Shown here piece after piece: positions 1 to 7,086 of a DNA stretch of 8,002 nucleotides. A program made the translations under genes and the position numbers. Source of the stretch: Selenomonadaceae bacterium. GTDB lineage: Bacteria; Bacillota; Negativicutes; Selenomonadales; Selenomonadaceae. The DNA lies in NCBI GenBank assembly GCA_016280345.1, contig JAEEGN010000030.1, positions 1 to 8,002 of the forward strand. The letters are read 5' to 3'. The notes under the pieces were generated by a model. It searched no databases. It saw only the letters and a list, made by a program, of their open reading frames with translations, and was not told the DNA's origin. Numbering within the stretch: position 1 is the first letter of the stretch; every line of letters starts with the position of its first letter.

Positions 1-2006
1 AGTTTTCCGGCGTCCTGACGGTCGCCGCTGGACTCCGGCGTCTCCTCCAGGAGCGGACGGAGATTCTCGATCTGGGGCTGGAGGGCAAAGTATTGGCTGA
101 TGAAGCCGAGGAAACCGCCCATGACGCCGTTGAAGCTCGAATAGGCGGAGTTGAAGGCAAGGAACTGGGCGTAAGTGATGCCCTGTTTGCCGCCTTCTTC
201 GCCCATGCCGTAAATGGCGATCCAGTAAAGGATCAGCGTCAGCACGAAAGGCTGGAGGCTCGAGATCATGCCGACATAGTTCTGCTGCCAGCGGAGCTGC
301 AAGCCCAGATTCCAGCTCCTGCCGAAGTTCGTGGTCCAAAGGCTGTAGGCCTGTTCTTCCGCGCCCTGCACGCGGAACTTCGCCAGTCCGGCGAAAATCT
401 GCTGGATGACGCCCGCCGTCTTGTTGCTCGAATCGATGATCTTCCGCTGGAAGTCGAGGGTCCGCTTCAGGACCGCCGCCTGAAAAGCGGAGTACACGAT
501 CCAGACGGCGATGGCGGCGGCGGTCAGCTTGAAGCTGTAGTAGCACATCAGGAAGATGCTCCAGAAGGAGAACAGGAAGCTGAACACCGAGTCAATGAAG
601 CCGCCGGAAGCAAGGCTTTTCGCTATGCCGAGACCCGCCATGCGGCTTGCCAGCTCACCGGTGGTGAACTTTCGGAAGAATTTCGTCGGCATCGTAAGCA
701 ATCGTCCCCACATGGCCGCCTCGGCCGCGATCTCGATATGGGTCGAGATGCGCATGACGGCGATGGAACGAACGATGGAAAGAGCCGCCGTGGTAAAGCT
801 GGTGACCATCAGCGCCTGGGTGACCGTGGCAAGGCCCTGACGATCGAGGATCGGGATGATGTCCTGGAAGATCGTCTCCGTGATGATCGGCGTCGCCAGC
901 GGGATCATTCCCGCGAAGACGCTGCACAGCAGGATTGTCCGATAGTCGGCCTTCCAGCACTGGAAGAACATGAATTTCACCAGGTCCCACATCTTGAGGG
1001 CCCGGGCCGGGAATCCGGCGTAACAGAGGAACGCTTCCGGATCGATTTCCTTCGCGATACTTTCGGTGACCTCGAAGCCCTCGGAGCGGTTCGGCGCATA
1101 GGCGCGGTAGCTTTCCGGGGTTTCCGGCACCAGCGCCATCAGGATCTTGTCTTTTGCCCCCTGCGGCGTCCAATAGGCGATCATCACGCCGCCGTCGTTC
1201 TTGTACCAATCCTCGGGCAGCGTGACGCGGCGCATCTGCATATTGCCTTTCTGGACGAGCCGCCGCAGGATCGTGGGCGCGTCCAGATGGGAGGCGGTCT
1301 CCGCCGAAAGATGGATGGCCTCCGTGGGCATGGAGAGTGCTTTCGCCACATGCTGCACCACGAAAGTGGCGTCTTCCGCCGCCTTTTTGATGACAGCCCC
1401 GGCGTTCCCGTACAAGGGCTCTTCTCCCAAAAGGCTGCGGACGCCGTTTTCCAGCAGCATTGCCTTGCTCTTCTTCAGAACTTCGAGGCGCTGGGACAGA
1501 CGCCCGTCCTCGGCGCCGAAATGCACGCCCAGGAGCATGGCGAAAATGCCCTCGTTGTCCCTGAATGAGTCAAGAAGGTCGTCCTTGGAGCCGTCTTCTT
1601 TCAGTGCCGTGCCCTGCCGCCATTTCTGCAGGATGTCGTCGCCCTGGTCCGCGATGATGCGCATCCAGGGAAGCTCCACCAGTCGGGAGAGCCAGGCTTT
1701 CATCAGCGGCAGCAGTTCTTCCGCCGTCTTATTGCCGAAAGGCACTACGCGCAGGACGGCATCCTCCATGACATAAAGCTGCACGTCGATCTGCTCGAAT
1801 TCGTCCATGGCGGGGAAGACGGCCTCCCCTTCCTCAAACGCCGCAAGGAACGTCCGGCGGAAGGACACGTCGCCCTTGGTGACGGCGTAAGCCTCCACGG
1901 AGCCGGACACGATCTCGACGTAGGCGTCCTCACTTTCCAGGAGGAAACGCTTGCCCGCGCGAAGCTTCGTCTCTTCGACGCTGTTCATGGTCATTTCCTC
2001 GTTCAT
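1..2006 (-). CDS. NHLP/NHLM-type bacteriocin export ABC transporter, permease/ATPase subunit (3' end cut by window edge)
   Basis: This is the second ABC subunit of an NHLP-type peptide exporter, expected to sit in the inner membrane beside the C39 subunit encoded just upstream. The frame stays open for 668 codons to the window edge. Residues about 14-95 are beta-rich and look like the jelly-roll or cNMP-binding-like N-terminal region of this family. Residues about 225-345 hold the family's accessory region, including the pattern LPEDWYKNDGG and, just before the membrane part, ALKMWDLVKF. Membrane segments appear at about 355-377, 392-415, 471-508 and 580-600, with a type-1 exporter coupling region near FFRKFTTGELASRM (443-456). 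The visible part stops in the linker (IENLRPLLEE), so the nucleotide-binding domain must lie beyond base 1. There is no C39 cysteine motif. The start at 2006 is chosen because AGGAGG (2014-2019) lies 7 nt upstream and the ATG overlaps the previous stop as ATGA. The assignment rests on recognised family patterns; the missing ATPase domain is inferred. Confidence 0.88.
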   Translation of the reverse strand, partial: MNEEMTMNSVEETKLRAGKRFLLESEDAYVEIVSGSVEAYAVTKGDVSFRRTFLAAFEEGEAVFPAMDEFEQIDVQLYVMEDAVLRVVPFGNKTAEELLPLMKAWLSRLVELPWMRIIADQGDDILQKWRQGTALKEDGSKDDLLDSFRDNEGIFAMLLGVHFGAEDGRLSQRLEVLKKSKAMLLENGVRSLLGEEPLYGNAGAVIKKAAEDATFVVQHVAKALSMPTEAIHLSAETASHLDAPTILRRLVQKGNMQMRRVTLPEDWYKNDGGVMIAYWTPQGAKDKILMALVPETPESYRAYAPNRSEGFEVTESIAKEIDPEAFLCYAGFPARALKMWDLVKFMFFQCWKADYRTILLCSVFAGMIPLATPIITETIFQDIIPILDRQGLATVTQALMVTSFTTAALSIVRSIAVMRISTHIEIAAEAAMWGRLLTMPTKFFRKFTTGELASRMAGLGIAKSLASGGFIDSVFSFLFSFWSIFLMCYYSFKLTAAAIAVWIVYSAFQAAVLKRTLDFQRKIIDSSNKTAGVIQQIFAGLAKFRVQGAEEQAYSLWTTNFGRSWNLGLQLRWQQNYVGMISSLQPFVLTLILYWIAIYGMGEEGGKQGITYAQFLAFNSAYSSFNGVMGGFLGFISQYFALQPQIENLRPLLEETPESSGDRQDAGK

Positions 2007-4222
2007 CGCATGGCCTCCTGTTCCTCAATGAGCATCTTGTACGGGCCGTCGTTGGCCATCATGTCCACATGGGTACCGCGCTCCACGATATGCCCGTGGT
2101 CGAGCATGATGATCTCGTCGCAGTCGCGGATGGTGGAAAGGCGATGGGCCACGATCAGGCAGGTACAGCCGCGGTGGCGGATATTGTCGAGGACGGTCTT
2201 CTCTGTCAGCGGATCGAGGGCGCTGGTGGCCTCGTCGAGGACCAGGATCGCCGGGTTCGTCGCCAATGCGCGGGCGATCTCCAGTCGCTGCCGCTGGCCG
2301 CCGGAGAAGTTCATACCACCCTCCGCGACCTGCGCGTCATAGCCGCCGGGAAGCAGCAGGATGTCGTCGTGGATGCAGGCGTCCATTGCCGCCTGCTGGA
2401 TGTCCTGACGACGCACGGATTTATCGAACAGGGCGATATTGTCCGCCACCGTTCCCGAGATCATCGTGATATCCTGATCGACCGCCGCCAACGAATTGAT
2501 GACTACGGTGCGCGGCAGCTCGCGTCTCGGCACGCCGTCGAAGGCCACGGTGCCGCTCCACTCCTCGTAGAGCCCCGTGACAATCTTCGCCAGCGTAGAC
2601 TTGCCGCTGCCGGATGCGCCGACCACGGCGATCCAGTCGCCGGGCGCCGCGTGCAGATTGAAGCCGGAAAGCAGCGGCGCTTCCAGCGGACTGTAACCGA
2701 AGGATACGTCCGTCAGGGTCACGTCGCCGGACAAGCGGCTGCGCGGGAAGGATTTTTTCGCTTCCTCCTCCTCCGAGGGGAAATTCAAGTTGTCCAGTTC
2801 ATAGCGGCGCACGTCGTTCAGACGCTGCATCTGCATCTCTGTGCTCTGCAGCGTCGAGCCGAGGCCCACTAATGCGTTCACCGGCGCCTGGAAGCTGCCC
2901 ATCAGCTGCTGGAACGCCGTGAACATACCGGCGGTCAGCGTGCCGTCCATGATGGAGAAGCCGCCGATGGTCATGATCAACGCGCTGTTGACGCCGGAAA
3001 GGAGCGTTGGCAGCAGGTTCACGGACATGGACCAGAGGGTCGTCTCCTGCGATGCGGAAAGCACCCGCGTCTGGTAGCCCGCCCATTTCGTGAAGAAATC
3101 GGCTTCGTCGCCGTTCGCCTTGATGGTCTCGATCATGCGAAGGCCGTTCATGGAAACGCCGTAGGCTTTGCCCGAGTCCTGCTGGATGCGCATATTGAGG
3201 TCGGTCAGCTTCCGCCGCATGGCGAAGAACATGATGATCTCCACCGAGCAGAAAGCCACGCCGATCAATGTCAACGTCACGTTGTACTGCAACAGCAGCA
3301 ACAGATAAAAGATCGCCACAAGCAGGTCCAGCACGGCAGTCGCCGCGGGACCGGAAAGCACGCCGGCGATGTCGGCGTTGAACCCGACGCGGCCCGCGAC
3401 CTCCGCCGCGTACCGCTGATGGAAAAACTGCATCGGCAGCCGCAGCAAATGCCAAAAATAGCTGGAGGAATCGGCCAGCGTCAGCTTTGTCTGCCAGCGG
3501 GTCAGCACCACAGCCCGCAGCCAGCCCATCAGACCGGACAGCAGGAAGGACGCCACCATGGCGATACAGAAGTTGAACATCCATTCCCGATGCTTGCCCG
3601 TCAGGATCTCGTCCATGAAGATCTGGCTCATGACCGGCGAGGCAAGGCCGGGGATGATGGCGCAGAATTCCAGGATTACGATGTAGAGCGCGACCCATTT
3701 GTCTTCCATCAGCTTGGACATGATGTCCTTGAAGACGTTGTAGCGCTCGCCTTCCTTCTTGAAATCCTCGTCGGGCGAGACGGAGATCGCGACGCCCGTA
3801 TAGGAGGTGCGAAGCTCTTTGATCGGCACGGTGCGGCGCCCCATAGCGGGGTCGTTCAGATAGGCCGTATCGTCAACGATGCCCTCCAGCACCACGAAAT
3901 GATTGAATTCCCAATGGATAATCAGTGGGAACAGCCCTTCGCCCACCGCTTCCAGCAGCTCGTCTATGCCGAGCTGGAACCCCTGGGCTTCACAGTGGCG
4001 GGAATTGGCGCACCGGATGATGTTGCTCGCCTTGGAGCCGTCACGGTTTACGCCGCACTCCGCCCTGAGTTTTTCGAGGGGTACCCACATTCCGAAATGG
4101 GCAAGCACCATCGCGAGAGACGCGGCGCCGCACTCCGTCGCCTCCATCTGGAGGATTGTCGGAACCTTTACGCGCGTGACGTCCCTGTTGAACATGCCCT
4201 CAATTTTATCCCATAAAGACAT
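2003..4222 (-). CDS. NHLP/NHLM-type bacteriocin export ABC transporter with C39 peptidase domain (peptidase/permease/ATPase)
   Basis: This 739-residue bifunctional exporter removes the leader peptide after its double-glycine-type site and moves the core peptide across the inner membrane. Residues about 18-150 form the C39 peptidase. The oxyanion Gln25 and catalytic Cys31 lie in QMEATECGAASL, His108 in NHFVVLEG and Asp124 in YLNDPAMG, so the active site looks complete. The phrasing of this domain (VPTILQMEATECGAA, NRDGSKASN, FNHFVVLEG) is that of the NHLP-type subfamily. A six-helix exporter transmembrane domain covers about 175-455. The ATPase domain has Walker A GASGSGKST (535-543), Q-loop Gln583, signature NFSGGQ (638-643), Walker B VLDEA (661-665), D-loop SALD (667-670) and switch His693, all intact. 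It starts 4 bp after the HlyD-like gene, with AGG/AGGAG 7-11 nt before the ATG, and its stop overlaps the next gene. It is full length for the family. The cargo is unknown, because no precursor gene is in view. Confidence 0.95.
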   Translation of the reverse strand: MSLWDKIEGMFNRDVTRVKVPTILQMEATECGAASLAMVLAHFGMWVPLEKLRAECGVNRDGSKASNIIRCANSRHCEAQGFQLGIDELLEAVGEGLFPLIIHWEFNHFVVLEGIVDDTAYLNDPAMGRRTVPIKELRTSYTGVAISVSPDEDFKKEGERYNVFKDIMSKLMEDKWVALYIVILEFCAIIPGLASPVMSQIFMDEILTGKHREWMFNFCIAMVASFLLSGLMGWLRAVVLTRWQTKLTLADSSSYFWHLLRLPMQFFHQRYAAEVAGRVGFNADIAGVLSGPAATAVLDLLVAIFYLLLLLQYNVTLTLIGVAFCSVEIIMFFAMRRKLTDLNMRIQQDSGKAYGVSMNGLRMIETIKANGDEADFFTKWAGYQTRVLSASQETTLWSMSVNLLPTLLSGVNSALIMTIGGFSIMDGTLTAGMFTAFQQLMGSFQAPVNALVGLGSTLQSTEMQMQRLNDVRRYELDNLNFPSEEEEAKKSFPRSRLSGDVTLTDVSFGYSPLEAPLLSGFNLHAAPGDWIAVVGASGSGKSTLAKIVTGLYEEWSGTVAFDGVPRRELPRTVVINSLAAVDQDITMISGTVADNIALFDKSVRRQDIQQAAMDACIHDDILLLPGGYDAQVAEGGMNFSGGQRQRLEIARALATNPAILVLDEATSALDPLTEKTVLDNIRHRGCTCLIVAHRLSTIRDCDEIIMLDHGHIVERGTHVDMMANDGPYKMLIEEQEAMR
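2014..2019 (-). promoter_or_regulatory. Consensus Shine-Dalgarno AGGAGG for the permease/ATPase gene
   Basis: A perfect AGGAGG on the minus strand lies inside the last codons of the C39 transporter gene, 7 nt before the ATG at 2006. It decides the start over two in-frame ATGs downstream (at 1994 and 1988). Together with the ATGA overlap it indicates translational coupling of the two ABC subunits. Confidence 0.8.
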
Positions 4223-4226
4223 GCGC

Positions 4227-5231
4227 TCACCTGCTCCTCAGCCACTGGCTCAACTTATAGAAGACTTTTTGGATTGGGGGTTGGCGTTCGATGATGATGG
4301 ACCCGGTGCAGAAGCTGCCCGCCGTAACAGGCTTATGCTCGCCCACGCTGGAAGTCCAGAGATAGCCGGACGGATTCGCCTCGTCCCGAACCAAGTCAAA
4401 ATTGATCTCCATCACGGCGCTCTGCTGCGCCTGGACGATCCACTGCGCCAGATGGTCATTGGCGAGGCTCTTCTGGATCGCCTGCAGCGAAACCGGGTAC
4501 TGGGACACCGAGCGCACCGTGCCGATCAAGCTTCCCGACTGGGAAACGTCCACGCCGTTCGGCGCGAGCTGGATCGTCATGCCCGGCTCCACGCGCTTGC
4601 CTTTTTCTACGGGAATATACAGGATCCCCTGCAGCTCGCTGCGCCCGTCCATGATCCGAAGCTTGCAAACGGGCATGCCGCTGCCCACCATGCTGCCCTT
4701 GCCGACAAAAAGCTCATCCACGATGCCGTCATGGGAAGCACGGATGAACTCGGTCACATCCTGCTGGTATCGATAAGAATCAAATTCATGAACGCGGGCC
4801 GCCGCCTCGCGTGCGCTGGTGGCAAGCTCCGGCCCGTACTGCGCCATGCGTGTGCTGGCCTCCTGCTGGGCCTGGGTGATATGGGCAATACGCGCGCCCT
4901 GCTCCACCTGCTCGCCGGGATGGACATAGACTTCGTCCACCGTTCCCGCGGAGAGGGACGAAACCGTCGCAACGCCGCTGGGGTCCATAATCATGCCCAT
5001 GCCGTCGGCCTTCACCGTGAAGGAGCCGAAGATCGACCAGATGAGTATGGCAAGGACCATTACCGCCACTGCGATCAAGCCCATCCACGTCACGGGGGTC
5101 GTAATCAGGATCATCGTGTCAAGTTTTTCCGGGGAACGCATCTTGTCCAGAGCTTCCTGGCTGAAAATCTCATGCCGTTTCCGCTCCCGGACTTCCCGTG
5201 CGCTCTCGCCCGCGATTTCCTGTGCCGTCAT
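4227..5231 (-). CDS. NHLM bacteriocin system secretion protein (HlyD-like membrane fusion protein)
   Basis: This 334-residue adaptor is expected to link the ABC subunits to the periplasm or the outer envelope. A cytoplasmic N-terminus of about 45 residues carries the pattern FSQEALDKMRSPEKLD, which I recognise from the NHLM secretion proteins. A single membrane segment follows at about 46-70 (VTWMGLIAVAVMVLAILIWS). The two halves of the lipoyl-like domain are at about 93-122 (SAGTVDEVYVHPGEQVEQGA) and 165-195 (ASHDGIVDELFVGKGSMVGSG). Only about 40 residues, mostly helical, separate them, so the coiled-coil hairpin is much shorter than in classical HlyD. A beta-barrel-like region covers about 196-315, and the C-terminus ends FYKLSQWLRSR. 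The start overlaps the upstream stop as ATGA, with AAGGGG (5239-5244) 7 nt upstream. It lies directly before the C39 exporter, as expected for this system. The family is well supported; the docking partner is not known. Confidence 0.9.
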   Translation of the reverse strand: MTAQEIAGESAREVRERKRHEIFSQEALDKMRSPEKLDTMILITTPVTWMGLIAVAVMVLAILIWSIFGSFTVKADGMGMIMDPSGVATVSSLSAGTVDEVYVHPGEQVEQGARIAHITQAQQEASTRMAQYGPELATSAREAAARVHEFDSYRYQQDVTEFIRASHDGIVDELFVGKGSMVGSGMPVCKLRIMDGRSELQGILYIPVEKGKRVEPGMTIQLAPNGVDVSQSGSLIGTVRSVSQYPVSLQAIQKSLANDHLAQWIVQAQQSAVMEINFDLVRDEANPSGYLWTSSVGEHKPVTAGSFCTGSIIIERQPPIQKVFYKLSQWLRSR

Positions 5232-6400
5232 CCTTCTTCCCCTTTCTGCATCACGATATCAACCCGCTGGCCTTCCGCCAGCCCATCCAGCCGCCCCACG
5301 GCGACCACTTCGCCCTCGGAGAGCCCGGAAACGATTTCCACGCCCTGGGCGTCGCTGGCGCCTGCCGTAACGCTCCTGCGGTGTACGATGCCATCCGCAT
5401 CCACGACGAACACCGTGTCCATCTTGGAATCGAGCAGCGCCAACTTCGGCACCGTCAGGCACGTATGGGGCGTCTCAGTCTCAAGGGTCACGCCCGTATA
5501 GGTCATCGGCTCGAAGATCCGGGAGCGGTTGTCGATCTCCCAGACAGCCCGCCGGATGTCCGCCGGCTGGCCGGGCGGCGGCTGGATGTCGACCAGCGTC
5601 GCCCGCACCTCCGGGTTCGCGCCGTGATTGCCCGCCGCGTATCCCGTTCCATAGGCTTTCTCCAGAGTCGTCGCGTCCTGGAAACGGAGCACTGCCTTCG
5701 TGCCTAAGGAGAGATACCGGGTGTCCGCGTCGCCCAGCGTCGTATTGAATTGCAGTTTCGAGAAATCGCCAACCAGCGCGACAGGCATTCCCGCCTGCAC
5801 ATAGGCGCCCTCATGCTGGTAAACGATCAGCACGTCGCCGTCCACCGGGGAGTGCACGTTCAGCCAATCCTGCATAATCAAGAGCTGCTCATGCTGCGCC
5901 TGCGCTTCTGTCAGCGCTTCTGACGCGGCCAAGTATTGCGCCTCCGCTTCCTCGTATTTCTCCTGCGAGGTGGCGCGGCGAGCCAGCAGGCGCTCCTGCC
6001 GATGGTAAGAGTTCACCGCCTGCGCGAGGACCGCCTCGGCGCGTCGCACGCCGCTGGCCGCCTGCTGGATCCGGGCGGGAATCTGCTCGTTGCTCATGGT
6101 CAGCAGCAGATCGCCTGCACGGACAGGCGTGTTCTTCCCCACGGCCCAGCGTGTGATACGGCCGTCCGTCAGAGCCACCGCGTCCGTCATCTTTTCACTG
6201 TAAAGGCGCACCGTGTCCAAGGCCATCGCCGGACGCAGCGCCCGTTTTCGCGCTTTCGCCCCCGTGAGCTGAAGCGCACGTTCCTCCATACGGCGGGCAA
6301 TCTGGTTCTCGTCGCTGAAGTTGAGCCACGCGCCGTAGCCCACCAACGCCAACGCCAACACAAGAATGACCGCGATGCCGATAAAATAATACCTTTTCAT
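5228..6400 (-). CDS. RND/MacA-type periplasmic adaptor (membrane fusion protein)
   Basis: This 390-residue adaptor is anchored by one N-terminal membrane segment (about 4-27, after MKRYYF). There is no lipobox cysteine, so a signal anchor is more likely than a lipoprotein. The order of parts is that of RND/MacA-type adaptors: lipoyl half at about 77-104 (ALTDGRITRWAVGKNTPVRAGD), helical hairpin of about 74 residues (105-178, many Ala, Gln and Glu), second lipoyl half at about 180-212 (VHSPVDGDVLIVYQHEGAYV), beta-barrel at about 213-310, and a membrane-proximal domain at about 311-386 (TVPKLALLDSKMDTVFVVD, then VEIVSGLSEGEVVAVG). It differs in class from the HlyD-like protein encoded immediately downstream, with which it shares an ATGA overlap. 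GGATAGG (6409-6415) lies 8 nt before the ATG, and the positively charged start fits the membrane anchor. Being first after the AT-rich gap, it may be the first gene of the transport operon. Whether it serves the same exporter is inferred from position only. Confidence 0.88.
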   Translation of the reverse strand: MKRYYFIGIAVILVLALALVGYGAWLNFSDENQIARRMEERALQLTGAKARKRALRPAMALDTVRLYSEKMTDAVALTDGRITRWAVGKNTPVRAGDLLLTMSNEQIPARIQQAASGVRRAEAVLAQAVNSYHRQERLLARRATSQEKYEEAEAQYLAASEALTEAQAQHEQLLIMQDWLNVHSPVDGDVLIVYQHEGAYVQAGMPVALVGDFSKLQFNTTLGDADTRYLSLGTKAVLRFQDATTLEKAYGTGYAAGNHGANPEVRATLVDIQPPPGQPADIRRAVWEIDNRSRIFEPMTYTGVTLETETPHTCLTVPKLALLDSKMDTVFVVDADGIVHRRSVTAGASDAQGVEIVSGLSEGEVVAVGRLDGLAEGQRVDIVMQKGEEG

Positions 6401-6467
6401 CCTCGCAACCTATCCTTTCCATTATATTAGTTATATAAATATCGGAATCTTTATCCGATACGCATCC
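6401..6467 (-). promoter_or_regulatory. AT-rich intergenic region, likely promoter or control region of the transport operon
   Basis: These 67 bases are the longest non-coding stretch in the window and are clearly more AT-rich than the surrounding genes, as promoter DNA often is. On the minus strand they hold a perfect inverted repeat, then TTTATATAAC (6430-6439), a TATAAT match (6421-6426) and the ribosome binding site GGATAGG (6409-6415). No convincing TTGACA-like element is placed 16-18 bp from either -10-like hexamer. Starting from TATAAT would also leave almost no leader and cut into the ribosome binding site region. The upstream -10-like TATAAC (6430-6435) is a better position but a weaker match. 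A promoter here is inference. Confidence 0.4.
6440..6460 (-). repeat. Perfect 7-bp inverted repeat after the sigma factor gene (operator or weak terminator)
   Basis: On the minus strand TATCGGA and TCCGATA flank a 7-base spacer, beginning 7 bases after the sigma gene stop. The stem has only three G-C pairs and is followed by TTTATATAAC rather than a long U run, so it would be a weak intrinsic terminator at best. The symmetric arms could equally be a binding site for a dimeric regulator of the adaptor/exporter genes. Confidence 0.45.
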
Positions 6468-7046
6468 CTATGTCTCCCCTCGAGGACATCGGGGGCCGTC
6501 TCTCATCTTTTTGTCCAGCTCCCGCAGCTTGTCCAGCAGGCGTCGGTATCTCTTGCTGACCGCCGACTCGTTTATGGCGAGCGCCTCCGCGATTTCCCCG
6601 TTGGAAAGATTCATCTGGTATCGCATCATCAAGAAATCGACCTCCTCTTCCGAAAGCTGCCGGAGCAGCTGCGCCAGCCAGACGTTGTCCGGATTTCGCA
6701 GGGTATCGTCTTCCCCGCCGCTCTCGGGAAAAGACGTCTCCATGGCAAGCATTTCCGGAACGTCGCCGAGAACCTCCCGGCGAAAGGCCGCGCGTTTCCT
6801 GAAGTCCCGCATCGCATTCCGCGCAATGGAAAAGATCCATGCGGAAAGCGTCCCGCGGGACGCATCCAGACGAGAAAAATTCCGATGGACGGCGGCAAAA
6901 ACGTCCGCCGTCACGTCCTCGGCGCTTTCCCGATGACGGAGGCAACCGAATATATAATTGTAGATTCCCTTATAGTAGGCGAGATAGATATCTTCGAACC
7001 GCATGGGAACGGCTCCGGCTTCCATCTTTGCCTGCGTTTCTTCCAT
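6468..7046 (-). CDS. ECF-like RNA polymerase sigma-70 factor
   Basis: This protein directs RNA polymerase to a set of promoters and has the two-domain layout of ECF (group 4) sigma factors. With the chosen start it has 192 residues. Region 2 covers about 16-85 (FEDIYLAYYKGIYNYIFGCL, then ESAEDVTADVFAAVHRN, then SAWIFSIARNAMRDFRK). Region 4 covers about 125-175 (LSEEEVDFLMMRYQ), with a helix-turn-helix at about 148-168 (SNGEIAEALAINESAVSKRYR). The linker between them (about 90-120) is acidic, and no extra C-terminal domain is seen. The ATG at 7046 is preferred, with AGAGAG as a weak ribosome binding site, because the longer frame needs a TTG at 7094 inside the upstream gene. An ATG at 7025 is also possible. 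It sits 40 bp after one transporter gene and 67 bp before the adaptor pair. No membrane-bound anti-sigma is encoded next to it. Its target promoters are unknown; control of this cluster is inference. Confidence 0.88.
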   Translation of the reverse strand: MEETQAKMEAGAVPMRFEDIYLAYYKGIYNYIFGCLRHRESAEDVTADVFAAVHRNFSRLDASRGTLSAWIFSIARNAMRDFRKRAAFRREVLGDVPEMLAMETSFPESGGEDDTLRNPDNVWLAQLLRQLSEEEVDFLMMRYQMNLSNGEIAEALAINESAVSKRYRRLLDKLRELDKKMRDGPRCPRGET

Positions 7047-7086
7047 AGTCTCATCTCTCTTTACGGAAGGATGACTTTCTATGTTG

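Noticed and set aside
93..1568. Plus-strand open frame of 491 codons
   Set aside because: It lies entirely opposite the permease/ATPase gene, shows no recognisable domain, and is the kind of antisense frame expected in GC-rich coding DNA.
3903..5501. Plus-strand open frame of 532 codons
   Set aside because: It runs across the antisense of three well-supported genes and their junctions, with no domain or membrane pattern; it is a codon-bias shadow.
6421..6426. Perfect TATAAT on the minus strand as a stand-alone promoter
   Set aside because: There is no acceptable -35 at 16-18 bp, and transcription would begin about at the ribosome binding site; it is kept only as part of a possible control region.
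7047..7076. Imperfect inverted repeat (AGTCATC against GATGAGACT) before the sigma start
   Set aside because: The arms pair only with a bulge and the stem is short with a 14-base loop, too weak to call a terminator or riboswitch.
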